Below are positions 16,708 to 25,411 of a stretch of DNA of 64,000 bases, one piece after another. This DNA comes from Halomonas sp. 54_146 (GTDB taxonomy: Bacteria > Pseudomonadota > Gammaproteobacteria > Pseudomonadales > Halomonadaceae): assembly GCF_001507855.1 (NCBI RefSeq), contig NZ_LGEN01000007.1:1-64000 (forward strand). The letters are read 5' to 3'. The position numbers and the translations under genes were made by a program. Position 1 is the stretch's first letter. Each line of letters begins with the position of its first letter. The notes beneath the pieces are model-generated. The model searched no databases, had not been told where the DNA came from, and saw nothing but the letters and a program-made list of their open reading frames with translations.

Positions 16708-18837
16708 ATGGCGCTGGATATTCGCCGATTTATTGAGCGCTTTGTGGAAGAAGCCGCTGACCACCTTCCCCGTCTGCGCGCGGGCATTAGCGCCTTGGAG
16801 CAGGGGCGCGCCGATGGTGAACAGATCAATGAGTTATTTCGCGCCGCCCATACGTTGAAAGGCTCATCACGAATGCTCAAGCTGGTGCCGATTACGGCCC
16901 TGGCGCACAGTACCGAAGAGCTGTTAAGTGCGCTACGCGAAGAAACGCTAAGTGCAACGCCAGACATTACCAGCCTGCTCAGCCAAGCCGTTGATGGGCT
17001 GGAAGACTTAGTAAGGCGGCTGGCAGAAGGCGAGCCGCCCGAGGCATTACCCGAAGCCGATGCAGCGCTGTGCAGCGGGTTAGAAAACGCCGCTAGTGGC
17101 CAAGCGCCCGTACAGTCGGCTTTATCAGCGGCAGATGTATCAGCAGCAGTTTCATCGACGACATCTTCGGCAACACTGCCCGCCACTACCGACAGCGAAC
17201 TGCGCCTTAGCGACACCGTGCGCGTTCGGTTAGACCGCCTGGATGATGTTATCCGCCTGATGGGCGAAGTGCTTTCCGGCCACCACCATTTACATAGCTT
17301 AGCGAGCCAGGCCAGAGCGCTGGGCGCTACGCTTCCCGTTGAGCAACAGGCTCCTTTTAATGCCTTTAGCCGTGAGCTAAAAGATAGCATTCTGGCTCAC
17401 GAATCACTGATGGGCGACCTGCATGACCGCGCCCTGCAGATGCGTATGCTGCCGCTCAGCGTGGTATTTGAGCCGCTTGCGCACATGTCCCGTGAACTGG
17501 CTCAGTCGCTTGGCAAACAGGTCGACTGCCGCGTGCGGGGCAGCGAGATTGAGCTGGATCGCCAGATGATTGACCGCCTGTCAGACCCGCTGATTCACCT
17601 ACTGCGCAATGCCCTGGACCACGGCCTGGAACTGCCCGCAGAGCGCCAGGCAGCCGGCAAATCGCCCCGTGGGCAATTAGTGATTGAAGCGTGGCAGGAC
17701 GCCGGCTGGGTGATGGTAGAAATGCGCGACGACGGAGCAGGCATTTGCCTGAAAAACGTGCGCAAGAAAGCCCTCGCCAAACAGCTGCTTACCGAGGAGC
17801 AGCTAAATGCACTCAGCGAACAAGAAACGCTTGAACTGATTTTTCTACCCGGCTTTTCCACCAAAAGCATGATTACCGACTTTTCTGGGCGCGGTGTGGG
17901 CATGGATGTCGTCAAACGCACGGTGGTGGATGAACTCAACGGCGACCTGCAGCTCGCCAGTGAGCTTGGCAGCGGCTCACGCTTTACCCTGCGCCTGCCA
18001 CTTTCGCTGGCCATGATGCGGGTGCTGCTGGTGAGCGTTGGCGGGGTCAACCTAGCCGTCACCGCGCCCTATGTGTCGGAGCTTGTGGAATGCTCAGCCG
18101 AATCGTTTATTGATGCCGCCGGCCAGCGCACGCTTATTTTACGCAATGAATTTGTGCCCGTGGCATCGCTTGCTCAGCTGCTTGAACTGCCCAGCGCCGA
18201 ACCATTCAAAGAGCCACGCAAGGAGCCTACCCTGCTGCTGGTTGTCCACCTGCGCCAACAGAAACTGGCCTTAATCATTGATACGCTGATTGATGAACGC
18301 GACATGGTGATCAAACCGCTGCCCGGGCATTTACGCCACTTACCGCTGGTGTCTGGCATGGTGTCGATGGGGCGCAATACGCTCGTTAGCCTGCTGCATG
18401 TGCCTGCCTTGCTGGAGTTAACACAGCGTAAAACGCAGCGGCCGGCGGGCGAACAGGCATCTGCCACCGCTAGGCCACGCATCCTGGTGGTCGATGATTC
18501 ACTGAATACCCGCGAAATAGAAAAAGACGTACTCGAAGCCTGGGGCTACCACGTCACCCTGGCTGAAAACGGCCGCGACGGTTTAGCCAAAGCGTTAGCA
18601 GAGCCGTTTGATGCGGTACTTACCGACGTTGAGATGCCGGTAATGGACGGTTTTGCGCTGACTGCCCAACTGCGCGAAAATGAGCTTTACCGTTACCGGC
18701 CGATTATTATCATCACCTCGCGGGAAAAAGAGGCGGATCGCCGACGCGGTATTGAGGTCGGTGCCGACGCTTATATCGTCAAGGGCAGTTTTGATCAAAA
18801 TAATTTAGTCGCGACGCTGCAAGCCCTGCTGGGCTAA
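16708..18837 (+). CDS. cheA: Hybrid chemotaxis histidine kinase CheA-REC (WspE-like)
   Basis: A 709-residue CheA. Hpt/P1 has the phosphorylated His48 in FRAAHTLKGSS. A short variable linker follows (about 130-200), then the dimerisation helices (about 205-290) and the HATPase domain: N-box HLLRNALDHGLELP, G1 MRDDGAG, G2 GRGVGMDVV. The CheW-like regulatory domain is at about 430-565 and the C-terminal receiver at about 585-705 with Asp in VLTDVEMPVMDG. No obvious CheY-binding P2 domain is present. The ATG at 16708, two bases after the cheR stop, is preceded by GGAGTGG; an out-of-frame-looking extension from 16600 would overlap cheR and lacks family sequence. Kinase of the pathway, equivalent in layout to WspE. 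Confidence 0.95.
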   Translation: MALDIRRFIERFVEEAADHLPRLRAGISALEQGRADGEQINELFRAAHTLKGSSRMLKLVPITALAHSTEELLSALREETLSATPDITSLLSQAVDGLEDLVRRLAEGEPPEALPEADAALCSGLENAASGQAPVQSALSAADVSAAVSSTTSSATLPATTDSELRLSDTVRVRLDRLDDVIRLMGEVLSGHHHLHSLASQARALGATLPVEQQAPFNAFSRELKDSILAHESLMGDLHDRALQMRMLPLSVVFEPLAHMSRELAQSLGKQVDCRVRGSEIELDRQMIDRLSDPLIHLLRNALDHGLELPAERQAAGKSPRGQLVIEAWQDAGWVMVEMRDDGAGICLKNVRKKALAKQLLTEEQLNALSEQETLELIFLPGFSTKSMITDFSGRGVGMDVVKRTVVDELNGDLQLASELGSGSRFTLRLPLSLAMMRVLLVSVGGVNLAVTAPYVSELVECSAESFIDAAGQRTLILRNEFVPVASLAQLLELPSAEPFKEPRKEPTLLLVVHLRQQKLALIIDTLIDERDMVIKPLPGHLRHLPLVSGMVSMGRNTLVSLLHVPALLELTQRKTQRPAGEQASATARPRILVVDDSLNTREIEKDVLEAWGYHVTLAENGRDGLAKALAEPFDAVLTDVEMPVMDGFALTAQLRENELYRYRPIIIITSREKEADRRRGIEVGADAYIVKGSFDQNNLVATLQALLG

Positions 18838-18877
18838 GCGCAAGCACCCATGAATCATCATTACCACGAGGTTAGAC

Positions 18878-19246
18878 ATGCATATCCTGGTCGTAGACGA
18901 CGATCCACTGGCAGGGGAAATGACCGCCGCACTGCTTGAATCACAAGGTCATCACACCTTGCTGGCCAATGATGCGATGGAAGCCGTTGATCGGCTAGAC
19001 ACTCACAGCGATATCGGCCTGATTGTGAGCGATATGCATATGCCCCTGATCAGTGGATTAGCGCTGTTGGATATGCTGCGCGAGCAAGGCAATGATCTGC
19101 CGTTTATTTTACTTACTGGCGATATTCCCGATGCAGCACTTCGCCAACGGCCAGGTTTGGATGCCTGCTTAAGCAAAGATGCAGAATTAATGTCGACACT
19201 AGAACAAGCCGTTAACCAAGCGCTTAACCAGCGTGGAAGACAGTAA
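18878..19246 (+). CDS. Stand-alone response regulator receiver (CheY-like)
   Basis: A 122-residue single-domain receiver with all core residues: DDD at 7-9, phospho-acceptor D52 (SDMHMPLISG), T85 in ILLTGD and K105 in CLSKD. No output domain. A GAGG ribosome binding site lies six bases upstream. Wsp operons lack such a protein, so it is an additional phosphate acceptor or shuttle between CheA-REC and the Hpt-containing cyclase. It could also be a sink, or contact another target; sequence alone does not decide. Confidence 0.88.
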   Translation: MHILVVDDDPLAGEMTAALLESQGHHTLLANDAMEAVDRLDTHSDIGLIVSDMHMPLISGLALLDMLREQGNDLPFILLTGDIPDAALRQRPGLDACLSKDAELMSTLEQAVNQALNQRGRQ

Positions 19247-19252
19247 TTGCAT

Positions 19253-19315
19253 GGTTAGTTATAGTTATGGCTCTGGCTGTAGTAGTTCTGGTTATAGTTC
19301 TGGCTATGGTTAGGG
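19253..19315. repeat. Imperfect tandem repeat before the diguanylate cyclase gene
   Basis: Repeated units of the type TTATAGTT and CTGGCTATGG or CTGGCTGTAG (period about 18 with slippage) fill the 124-base gap between the receiver and the cyclase genes. No hairpin with a T-run is present, so it is not a terminator. Confidence 0.6.
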
Positions 19316-19370
19316 AAAAAATAGCCAATGATATGGATCGCCGCTTCCGATCACTTACTCAGGTAGTTTG

Positions 19371-21050
19371 ATGTCAAAGCCCGCCCCCTCGCTGCACAAT
19401 AAGCTAAATCAGCTGCGTGAGCGCTTTATAGAGCAGCTTCCTTCCCGCTTAGCGAAAGCAGCCGAGCAGTGGCAGCAAAGCCGCCTGTCTGCCGATGAGC
19501 ACTCACGGCTAGCGCCAGAGCTGCACCGCTTCTTTCACAGCTTGAAAGGAACCGGGCGTTCGCTAGGCTTTGAACGACTCGCCCTGCTCGCAGATCAAGC
19601 AGAAGACGCCCTTACCACGGCTCCCGCTCGCGCCGATCTTGATGCTTATATTCAGCACCTGTTACGCCAGCTGCACCGCGAACAGCAGCATCTGAGTTCC
19701 CACCATGGCCAAAAGCAAGCGCTGGCGGCCATGAACAGCTTTGAGTTTACCCACCACGCTGAGCCAGTGCGTAATAAGCGCCAGCGGCTGGTTTACCTGT
19801 GTGACGATGAGCCTGAACAAGTCGATCAACTGATCCATCACTTGCGCTGCTTTGGCCATGAAGTAGTGCATTTTATCGACACCGAGACGTTCTTTAATGC
19901 GGCGCTCGCCCGTCGCCCTGACGCGGTGATCATGGATGTGCAGTTCCCCCAGGGTCAGACCGCCGGGACAGAAACCCTGGCCAACTTGAACAAACTAACC
20001 AACCAACCCCTGCCTGCTATCGTGCTGTCAGCCCACCGCGATTTCCACTCGCGCCTAAGCGCCGTTCGCGCGGGCAGCGGCGGCTACTTTACCAAACCGG
20101 TGAAGCCACTGGACTTAATGCTGGCGGTAGATGAACTCACCGCGCCCATTTCCGAAGAGCCGCTGCGGGTGCTGGTAGTGGACGATGAGCCGGAAGCGGC
20201 GGCTTACCACGCCCTGCTGCTTGAACAAGCCGGTATGACTACCCAGCAGGTTCATCACCCTGCTGATGCACTCACCGCACTGGAACGTTTTAGCCCCGAT
20301 TTACTGCTGGTAGATATGTATATGCCGGTGTGTTCTGGCAAGGAGCTTGCGACCATTATTCGTCAACAGCCGGAATACATAGGGCTACCGATTATCTATC
20401 TTTCCAGTGAAACCGACAGCCAAAAGCAGATGTCTGCCATGGCCGCCGGCGTTGAAGCTTTTCTGACCAAACCGGTAAAGCCAGATGAGCTCGTCTCTGC
20501 TGTTCAACTGCGTGCCGAGCGCCTGCGCTTACTGCGCTCGTTAATGACCCGCGACAGCATGACGGGCCTTTATAACCACAGCACCACCACCGAGCTCATC
20601 AGTAAAACCCTCGCCCAGGCTCACCGCGAAAATAGCCAGCACGCCATGGCGATGATCGATATCGATAACTTCAAACAGGTGAACGACACTTACGGCCACC
20701 TAGCGGGTGACCAAGTGATTATCACCTTGGCGAGGCTACTAAAGAGCCGCCTGCGGCTCTCTGATATTATTGGCCGCTACGGCGGTGAAGAGTTTGTGGT
20801 GCTGCTAAAAGGCGTGAGCGCCGAGAAAGCCGCCACATTAATCGACAGCTTGCGCGAGGATTTTGCCCTGGTCGATTTTCACGCCGGTGACGTGCACTTT
20901 CGCTGCACCTTTAGCGCAGGCATCAGCAGCTTCCCCGAGCAATTCTCCACCGAGTCGCTGCGCTTAAGCGCCGACCAAGCGCTCTACCGTGCCAAAAGCC
21001 AAGGGCGCAATCAGGTAGTGATATCGACGGAGCGCGCCGATGCCCCCTGA
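19371..21050 (+). CDS. Diguanylate cyclase with Hpt-REC-REC-GGDEF layout (WspR counterpart)
   Basis: A 559-residue protein. Hpt domain at about 1-110 with His56 in FHSLKGTG; REC1 at about 140-255 with a lone Asp in VIMDVQFPQG; REC2 at about 262-380 (VVDDEP, LLVDMYMPVCSG, TKP). The GGDEF domain at about 390-555 has an intact GGEEF active site and an RLSD inhibitory-site motif five residues before it. It should make c-di-GMP from two GTP and be product-inhibited. It is the likely output of the upstream CheA. ATG 19371 is preferred over the TTG directly before it. Unlike WspR it adds an Hpt and a second receiver, implying a longer phosphorelay. Its stop overlaps the next cheW start by 11 bases. 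Confidence 0.92.
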   Translation: MSKPAPSLHNKLNQLRERFIEQLPSRLAKAAEQWQQSRLSADEHSRLAPELHRFFHSLKGTGRSLGFERLALLADQAEDALTTAPARADLDAYIQHLLRQLHREQQHLSSHHGQKQALAAMNSFEFTHHAEPVRNKRQRLVYLCDDEPEQVDQLIHHLRCFGHEVVHFIDTETFFNAALARRPDAVIMDVQFPQGQTAGTETLANLNKLTNQPLPAIVLSAHRDFHSRLSAVRAGSGGYFTKPVKPLDLMLAVDELTAPISEEPLRVLVVDDEPEAAAYHALLLEQAGMTTQQVHHPADALTALERFSPDLLLVDMYMPVCSGKELATIIRQQPEYIGLPIIYLSSETDSQKQMSAMAAGVEAFLTKPVKPDELVSAVQLRAERLRLLRSLMTRDSMTGLYNHSTTTELISKTLAQAHRENSQHAMAMIDIDNFKQVNDTYGHLAGDQVIITLARLLKSRLRLSDIIGRYGGEEFVVLLKGVSAEKAATLIDSLREDFALVDFHAGDVHFRCTFSAGISSFPEQFSTESLRLSADQALYRAKSQGRNQVVISTERADAP

Positions 21051-21603
21051 AACGCCAGATCAACGCCAAACGCCAGACCAACAGCAGAAGCTGCAGACAT
21101 TAGATGAAGCATTCGCAAGCCACAGCGATGCTGATGAGGCCGTGGTGGATGTTGAAGAGCCGACCCAGCAGCTGGTGATTTTTCGCAGTGGCGGCCAGCG
21201 TTTTGCGCTACCCGGCAGTGCCGTGAATGAAATTTTACCCAGCGACCAGCCTGTTTATTACGTACCGGGGCTGCCCACCTCCACCGAGGGCGTACTGCAC
21301 CTACGTGGCAGGGTTGAGTCAGTGATTAGCCTGCATCAGCTGCTTAATTTGCCGCCACCTGACGGTGAGCCTTGCGGCGTGATACTGCTGGTCAGCGCCG
21401 CGGGTATGCGCAGCGGTGTCCGCATCGAACAGCTTGACGATGTTTGCGAGGTTCCCCAAAGCGCGCTGCAATCTCCTCCTGAAACCATGCCCACTGCGCT
21501 ACGGCCTTATGTCAGCGCACTGTGGCAAGTCGATGAGCAACATGCATTAGCCCTGCTAGACCCTGAAGCGCTGTTCAGCGCCTACCAAGAAGGCTTAGGC
21601 TAA
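21040..21603 (+). CDS. cheW: CheW-domain adaptor protein
   Basis: A 187-residue protein: about 40 residues of Gln/Asp-rich N-terminal extension (with PDQRQTPDQQQ, a small duplication) and then a CheW domain (about 45-185) with LVIFRSGGQRFALP at its start, LHLRGRVESVISLHQLL in the middle and LALLDPEALF at the end. It couples the receptor to CheA. The start lies inside the cyclase gene (11-base overlap). One of two CheW-like products, like WspB and WspD. Confidence 0.88.
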   Translation: MPPETPDQRQTPDQQQKLQTLDEAFASHSDADEAVVDVEEPTQQLVIFRSGGQRFALPGSAVNEILPSDQPVYYVPGLPTSTEGVLHLRGRVESVISLHQLLNLPPPDGEPCGVILLVSAAGMRSGVRIEQLDDVCEVPQSALQSPPETMPTALRPYVSALWQVDEQHALALLDPEALFSAYQEGLG

Positions 21604-21604
21604 C

Positions 21605-22030
21605 GTGGCCGACCCACGCCATAGCAGCGAACAACCAACGCAAGCTCGCGTTGCGCTGGTGCTGTTTCAGGTCGCTGATTACCGTGTTGCCCTTGAAGCA
21701 CGCCATGTGCTTTCGATGACCGACCACCCCAACACCCCGCGCACCTCGGCTGCTCAAGCGCTGCTTTATGAAGCTCCACTTTGTGAAACCCCGACTAGCC
21801 CCCCCTCGACACCGCCTACGTCATGGCTAACCTTACGCGACGCACAAGGCCAGTGGCAGCTGGGCGTGAACGGCGAAATAACGCTGCAGCAGCTTCCCGC
21901 TACTTCCCTTTACCCATTGCCTGCACTGCTAGCAGCTCGCCGTTTTTCACCCGCGCTATGCGGCTTCGCCTTCGACCAGAAGCAGCTGGTGCTGCTGCTG
22001 GATGCGCGCAAGCTTGCGCCGATTTGCTAG
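21605..22030 (+). CDS. Divergent CheW-like protein
   Basis: A 141-residue protein with a reduced CheW-like fold: LVLFQVADYRVALEARHVLS at the start and LCGFAFDQKQLVLLLDARKLAP at the end. The middle is shortened and proline/serine/threonine-rich. It starts with GTG two bases after the preceding stop and closes the operon. Likely second scaffold component (WspD position), but sequence similarity to CheW is weak in the centre, so binding to CheA is inferred from context. Confidence 0.65.
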   Translation: MADPRHSSEQPTQARVALVLFQVADYRVALEARHVLSMTDHPNTPRTSAAQALLYEAPLCETPTSPPSTPPTSWLTLRDAQGQWQLGVNGEITLQQLPATSLYPLPALLAARRFSPALCGFAFDQKQLVLLLDARKLAPIC

Positions 22031-22091
22031 TGGCTGGCATTGAACGACGAGCACCGAACAACAAGCACTTAGCGACGAGCGCGTAAAATCT

Positions 22092-23321
22092 CTAGCGACC
22101 TAGCCATAAACAGCTAATAGTATCGCCTTGGGCAATTTCGCTATTGGGCGGAATCACCGCAAAGGCATCGGCGCTTATGCACGACGAAAGCACACCAGAA
22201 TTTTGGTCATCAAAGGCCATCGCCGTCACCCCGCTGGGCGTAAACTGCAGCGTCACGCGCATATAGTGCTCGCGCGGGCCGGTGGAAGTCGTAAACCCAG
22301 CGTTGGCCGCCACCGTTGGCAGCGTGTTTAGCGCCGGGCAGCCAAGCATTTCGCCCATCAACGGGCGCAGAAAAAGCCAGGCACCCACAAAACTAGACAC
22401 CGGGTTCCCCGGAAGCCCGACAAACCGTGCTTGACTATCATCACCGCGAGGCAAGCGGCCAAGCGCTAACGGCTTACCGGGGCGAATCGCAAGCTTCCAC
22501 ATATCCAGCTGGCCGATCGCTTCTAGCGCGGTTTTCACGTGGTCCTCTTCGCCAACGCTTACGCCGCCGGTGCTAACCACTACGTCGGCTTCTGCAGCCG
22601 CTTGGGTTAGCAGCGCCACGGTTTGGGCGTAGTCATCAGGCACGCTGACAGTGCTGATCACCTCGGCACCAAAGTTTTCTAACAGCCGCTTAAGCATGGG
22701 TCGGTTGGAGTTATAAAGCTGGCCCGGTTTTAGCGGTGTGCCGGGGTCAATAATCTCATCGCCGGTAGACAGTAGCGCCACCCGAGGCCGACGGCGCACG
22801 CTAACCTGGGTAATCCCCTGGCCTGCCAAGTGGCCTAGCGCGGCGGCCTCAAGCCGCTCACCGGCATTGAGCAGCACACTGCCCTGGCGAACGTCGCGCC
22901 CCTGGCGGCGGACATTATCACCCGCGGGAATATCGGCGGGTATCAACACCTGCGCGCCTTCAACCTCCACGCGCTCTTGCATAACGACGCAGTCAGCGCC
23001 GGCTGGAATCTCGCCGCCGGTAAAAATGCGCGCACAGCTGCCTGGTGCCAGCGCGTTCGCCTGCGTGCCCGCCGCAATGCGTTGGCTCACTGGCAGCCAC
23101 TGCCCGGCATCGGCGGCGCGCAGCGCATAGCCATCCATCGCGCTGTTATCAAACGGCGGCACATCCAGCTGGGCGGTCACTGTTTCGGCCAGCACGCGCC
23201 CTGCTGCCGCTTGCAGCGCTACTGTCTCTGAACCGATGGGCTGAACACCGGCTAACAGCGCTTCCAGCGCGGCTGAAATCGGCTGTAGCTTAGTCATCGA
23301 CCCAGTCATAAATTCAGCCAT
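22092..23321 (-). CDS. moeA: Molybdopterin molybdenumtransferase MoeA (first copy)
   Basis: A 409-residue MoeA that inserts molybdate into adenylylated molybdopterin. Landmarks: FDNSAMDGYALRAAD (about 55-70), RIFTGGEIPAGADCVVMQE, the LLSTGDEI motif, STGGVSVGEEDHVK and GLPGNPVSSFVGA. The C-terminal part (GPREHYMRVTL) differs from that of E. coli MoeA. The start at 23321 overlaps the moaB stop by 8 bp (ATGGCTGA), and GAGGT precedes it; a 50-residue upstream extension inside moaB is not family-like. A second, more E. coli-like MoeA is at 34721. Confidence 0.92.
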   Translation of the reverse strand: MAEFMTGSMTKLQPISAALEALLAGVQPIGSETVALQAAAGRVLAETVTAQLDVPPFDNSAMDGYALRAADAGQWLPVSQRIAAGTQANALAPGSCARIFTGGEIPAGADCVVMQERVEVEGAQVLIPADIPAGDNVRRQGRDVRQGSVLLNAGERLEAAALGHLAGQGITQVSVRRRPRVALLSTGDEIIDPGTPLKPGQLYNSNRPMLKRLLENFGAEVISTVSVPDDYAQTVALLTQAAAEADVVVSTGGVSVGEEDHVKTALEAIGQLDMWKLAIRPGKPLALGRLPRGDDSQARFVGLPGNPVSSFVGAWLFLRPLMGEMLGCPALNTLPTVAANAGFTTSTGPREHYMRVTLQFTPSGVTAMAFDDQNSGVLSSCISADAFAVIPPNSEIAQGDTISCLWLGR

Positions 23322-23832
23322 GTTGACCTCGGCCTGGAATGACCAGATTAGCGAAGTTACAGGGTTTATGGCGGCTATCGAGCTGTTCGGCAAGAATGCC
23401 GTCCCACCCTGTGCGGCAGGCACCGGTAGAGCCTGGCAAACAGAACACCACCGTGGCGTTGGCAAACCCACCCAGGCTGCGGCTTTGAATGGTCGAACTG
23501 CCGATCTCGTCGCCGCTTAGCTGGCGAAAGCGCTCGCCAAACCCTTCGATGCGCTTATCCAGCAGCACCGAAATAGCCTCGGGGGTAGAGTCGCGGCCGG
23601 TAAAACCCGTGCCGCCGGTGGTTAGCACCACCTGAACACCGGGGTCGGCAATCCACTGAGCGACCACCGCGCGGATTTGGTACACGTCGTCCTGCACGAT
23701 ACGTTTTTCCGCCAGCCGGTGGCCTGCCTCGGTTAGCCGTTGCACCAGCGTTTGGCCGGAGCGGTCAGTGTCTTCTGTGCGAGTGTCCGAGATGGTTAAC
23801 ACCGCGATGTTGAGCGCTTGCATTGGTTCCAT
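23314..23832 (-). CDS. moaB: Molybdenum cofactor biosynthesis protein MoaB
   Basis: A 172-residue MoaB/MogA-fold protein; the closing QLDSRHKPCNF segment and length point to MoaB rather than MogA. It contains the TTGGTGFTGRDSTPEA motif (molybdopterin binding) and PGSTGACRTGWD. The ATG at 23832 is preceded by AAGGAG seven bases away. An in-frame Arg/Pro/Lys-rich extension back to 23907 lies in the end of the previous gene and is not credible. Role: adenylylation step of cofactor synthesis, or tungsten use, by family. Tightly coupled to moeA downstream. Confidence 0.9.
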   Translation of the reverse strand: MEPMQALNIAVLTISDTRTEDTDRSGQTLVQRLTEAGHRLAEKRIVQDDVYQIRAVVAQWIADPGVQVVLTTGGTGFTGRDSTPEAISVLLDKRIEGFGERFRQLSGDEIGSSTIQSRSLGGFANATVVFCLPGSTGACRTGWDGILAEQLDSRHKPCNFANLVIPGRGQHG

Positions 23833-23836
23833 GACA

Positions 23837-24199
23837 TTACTCCTTATTTTCGGCCTTGTTCTCGGCCTTATTTTTGGCCTTGGCCTTTTGCTGGGCTTGA
23901 CGGGCATTCAGCGCGGACAGCTGCGCAGGCGTTGCCTCGCCCTGATAGTGCGCTTTCCACTCGCTGTAGGGCATACCGTAGACATACTCGCGGGCGGCCT
24001 CCATCTCAAGCGGTGTGCCCTGCTGCTCGGCCGCCGTTACCAGCCACTTTGAGAGGCAGTTGCGGCAAAAATCGGCCAGGATCATCAGGTCGATATTTTG
24101 CACGTCTTTGTTGTCGTCCAGATGCTTCAGCAGCCGGCGAAACGCCGCCGCTTCAAGCTCGGTACGGGTGGTGGCATCCAGCTCGTCAAATGTTGCCAT
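23837..24199 (-). CDS. DUF1244 domain protein
   Basis: A 120-residue DUF1244 protein. The first 95 residues are the family domain (FRRLLKHLDDNKDVQNIDLM, then ILADFCRNCLSKW with a Cys pair, and YGMPYSEWKAHYQ). The last 25 are a low-complexity Lys/Ala/Glu/Asn tail created by repeated AAG/GCC/GAA-type codons (AENKAENKE at the end). Function unknown. It is first in a unit with moaB and moeA; its stop is four bases from the moaB start. Whether it has a role in molybdenum metabolism is not known. Confidence 0.85.
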   Translation of the reverse strand: MATFDELDATTRTELEAAAFRRLLKHLDDNKDVQNIDLMILADFCRNCLSKWLVTAAEQQGTPLEMEAAREYVYGMPYSEWKAHYQGEATPAQLSALNARQAQQKAKAKNKAENKAENKE

Positions 24200-24238
24200 G
24201 TTGATTCCTCTTTAAAAACGGGTTTGGGAAAGCATAAC

Positions 24239-24264
24239 AAAAGACACCGCCCGAGGGCGGTGTC
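24239..24264 (-). terminator. Rho-independent terminator of the formate dehydrogenase operon
   Basis: A 9-bp GC-rich stem (GACACCGCC with GGCGGTGTC) and 4-base loop lies downstream of the cytochrome b subunit gene. On the minus strand it is followed by UUUUGUU (A run at 24239-24242 of the plus strand). Confidence 0.85.
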
Positions 24265-24302
24265 AAAAGGGGGTCGCACGTATCAATTAACGCACGTATT
24301 AA

Positions 24303-25400
24303 TCAACTGGGCTTCGCCGCCGAGGGCTCACCGCTGCCACCCGCTTTACGCGCTGCCAGCTCTTCTTCGCTGATCGCCTGGTCTTTGACTTCTTCGTACC
24401 ACAGGTTGTGGTGCTCTTTGGCCCAGGTTTCATCCACGTAGCCGGTGGTCATGGCCTCAAGCGAACCTTCGGTTCCCACCGTACCAATATAGATATGGCC
24501 CAGCGCCACGGCGGTTAACCCAAGCGCACCTACCGCATGGATAATATTGGCCCATTGCATGGTGTCGCGGCTTTGGCCGTAGTTGGGGAAGTCGAGTACA
24601 AAGCCGCTGGCAATAACCACAATGCCTGCGGTGGCCAACAGCCAGTACCAGGCTTTTTCGCCGCCGTTAGCAAAACCTGCATCGGGGTGGCCTTTGCCCA
24701 CTAGCCCGCCCCCCTTTTTGAACCACTGCAGGTCGTGCTTTTTGGGAATATTGTCTTTGATCAAACTGATCAGCAGTATCACCAGCAGAACGCCAAAGAT
24801 CGGCCCCAAATAGTTATGCAGCACTTTGGAAGCCGAGATCATCCAGCCCCACACCGCATCACCAAACAAGCCGCGGAAGACAAACTTACCAAACAGCAGG
24901 TTGAGACCGGTCAGAGCAAGGGTGATAAACAGCGTCGCTACTGTCCAGTGCAAGGAGCGGATCAATAGCGACCAACGGAACAGCTTGCGACCGGTGCGCG
25001 GCTCCCCTAATTTCTTGCGGCCGATAATCAGGTAGAACAGGGTGATAATAGCCACCATGCCGAATACAGCAATTAAGCCAAACGGCGATACCCAGCGGTT
25101 ACGGATCTGCCGCCAGGTTTCACCGCTTGAATTAATCAAGTTGTAGTTACTGTCAGCACGTGAATCACGGTAGTTAGGCCCCGTCTCGCCGCTGCGCACC
25201 TGACGCCACTGGTCGGCGGTAATGCCGGGCGCTGCGGTGGTCATTTCGCGGTCAGGGTCAGCCTGAGCCACCGCCACGTGGGTGAAGCCGAGGCTAAGCA
25301 CCAGCACCAGCGCTACTAACATAAAACGCCAAATGCCCAGGGCGAGCCCTCTGCCTGAGTGCGGCACCCTACCGGGTGCCTGTACTGTCAACAGGTTCAT
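24303..25400 (-). CDS. Formate dehydrogenase cytochrome b (gamma) subunit
   Basis: A 365-residue membrane cytochrome b subunit that accepts electrons from the Fe-S subunit and reduces quinone. An N-terminal hydrophobic segment (about residues 25-45, ending AVAQA, possibly a signal peptide) is followed by a soluble stretch and one TM (about 101-121). The four-helix cytochrome b561-type domain starts with LFRWSLLIRSLHWTVATLF; His in LHW and later YLG, HAVGALGLTAVALGHIY are the haem-ligand regions. The ATG at 25400 follows AGGAGG; a GTG at 25415 overlaps the upstream stop but lacks this site. Last gene of the fdh operon. Confidence 0.9.
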   Translation of the reverse strand: MNLLTVQAPGRVPHSGRGLALGIWRFMLVALVLVLSLGFTHVAVAQADPDREMTTAAPGITADQWRQVRSGETGPNYRDSRADSNYNLINSSGETWRQIRNRWVSPFGLIAVFGMVAIITLFYLIIGRKKLGEPRTGRKLFRWSLLIRSLHWTVATLFITLALTGLNLLFGKFVFRGLFGDAVWGWMISASKVLHNYLGPIFGVLLVILLISLIKDNIPKKHDLQWFKKGGGLVGKGHPDAGFANGGEKAWYWLLATAGIVVIASGFVLDFPNYGQSRDTMQWANIIHAVGALGLTAVALGHIYIGTVGTEGSLEAMTTGYVDETWAKEHHNLWYEEVKDQAISEEELAARKAGGSGEPSAAKPS

Positions 25401-25411
25401 GACACGCCTCC

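Noticed and set aside
16611-17390. 259-codon minus-strand frame opposite cheA
   Set aside because: Serine-rich shadow of the CheA coding strand; no domain, no binding site.
21605-22030. Pseudogene status of the second CheW-like gene
   Set aside because: The reduced middle part looks degenerate, but the frame is intact, closely spaced with the previous stop, and both ends keep CheW-like strands.
23322-23471. 50-residue N-terminal extension of the first MoeA
   Set aside because: It overlaps moaB in another frame, lacks family sequence, and a better start with GAGGT lies at 23321.
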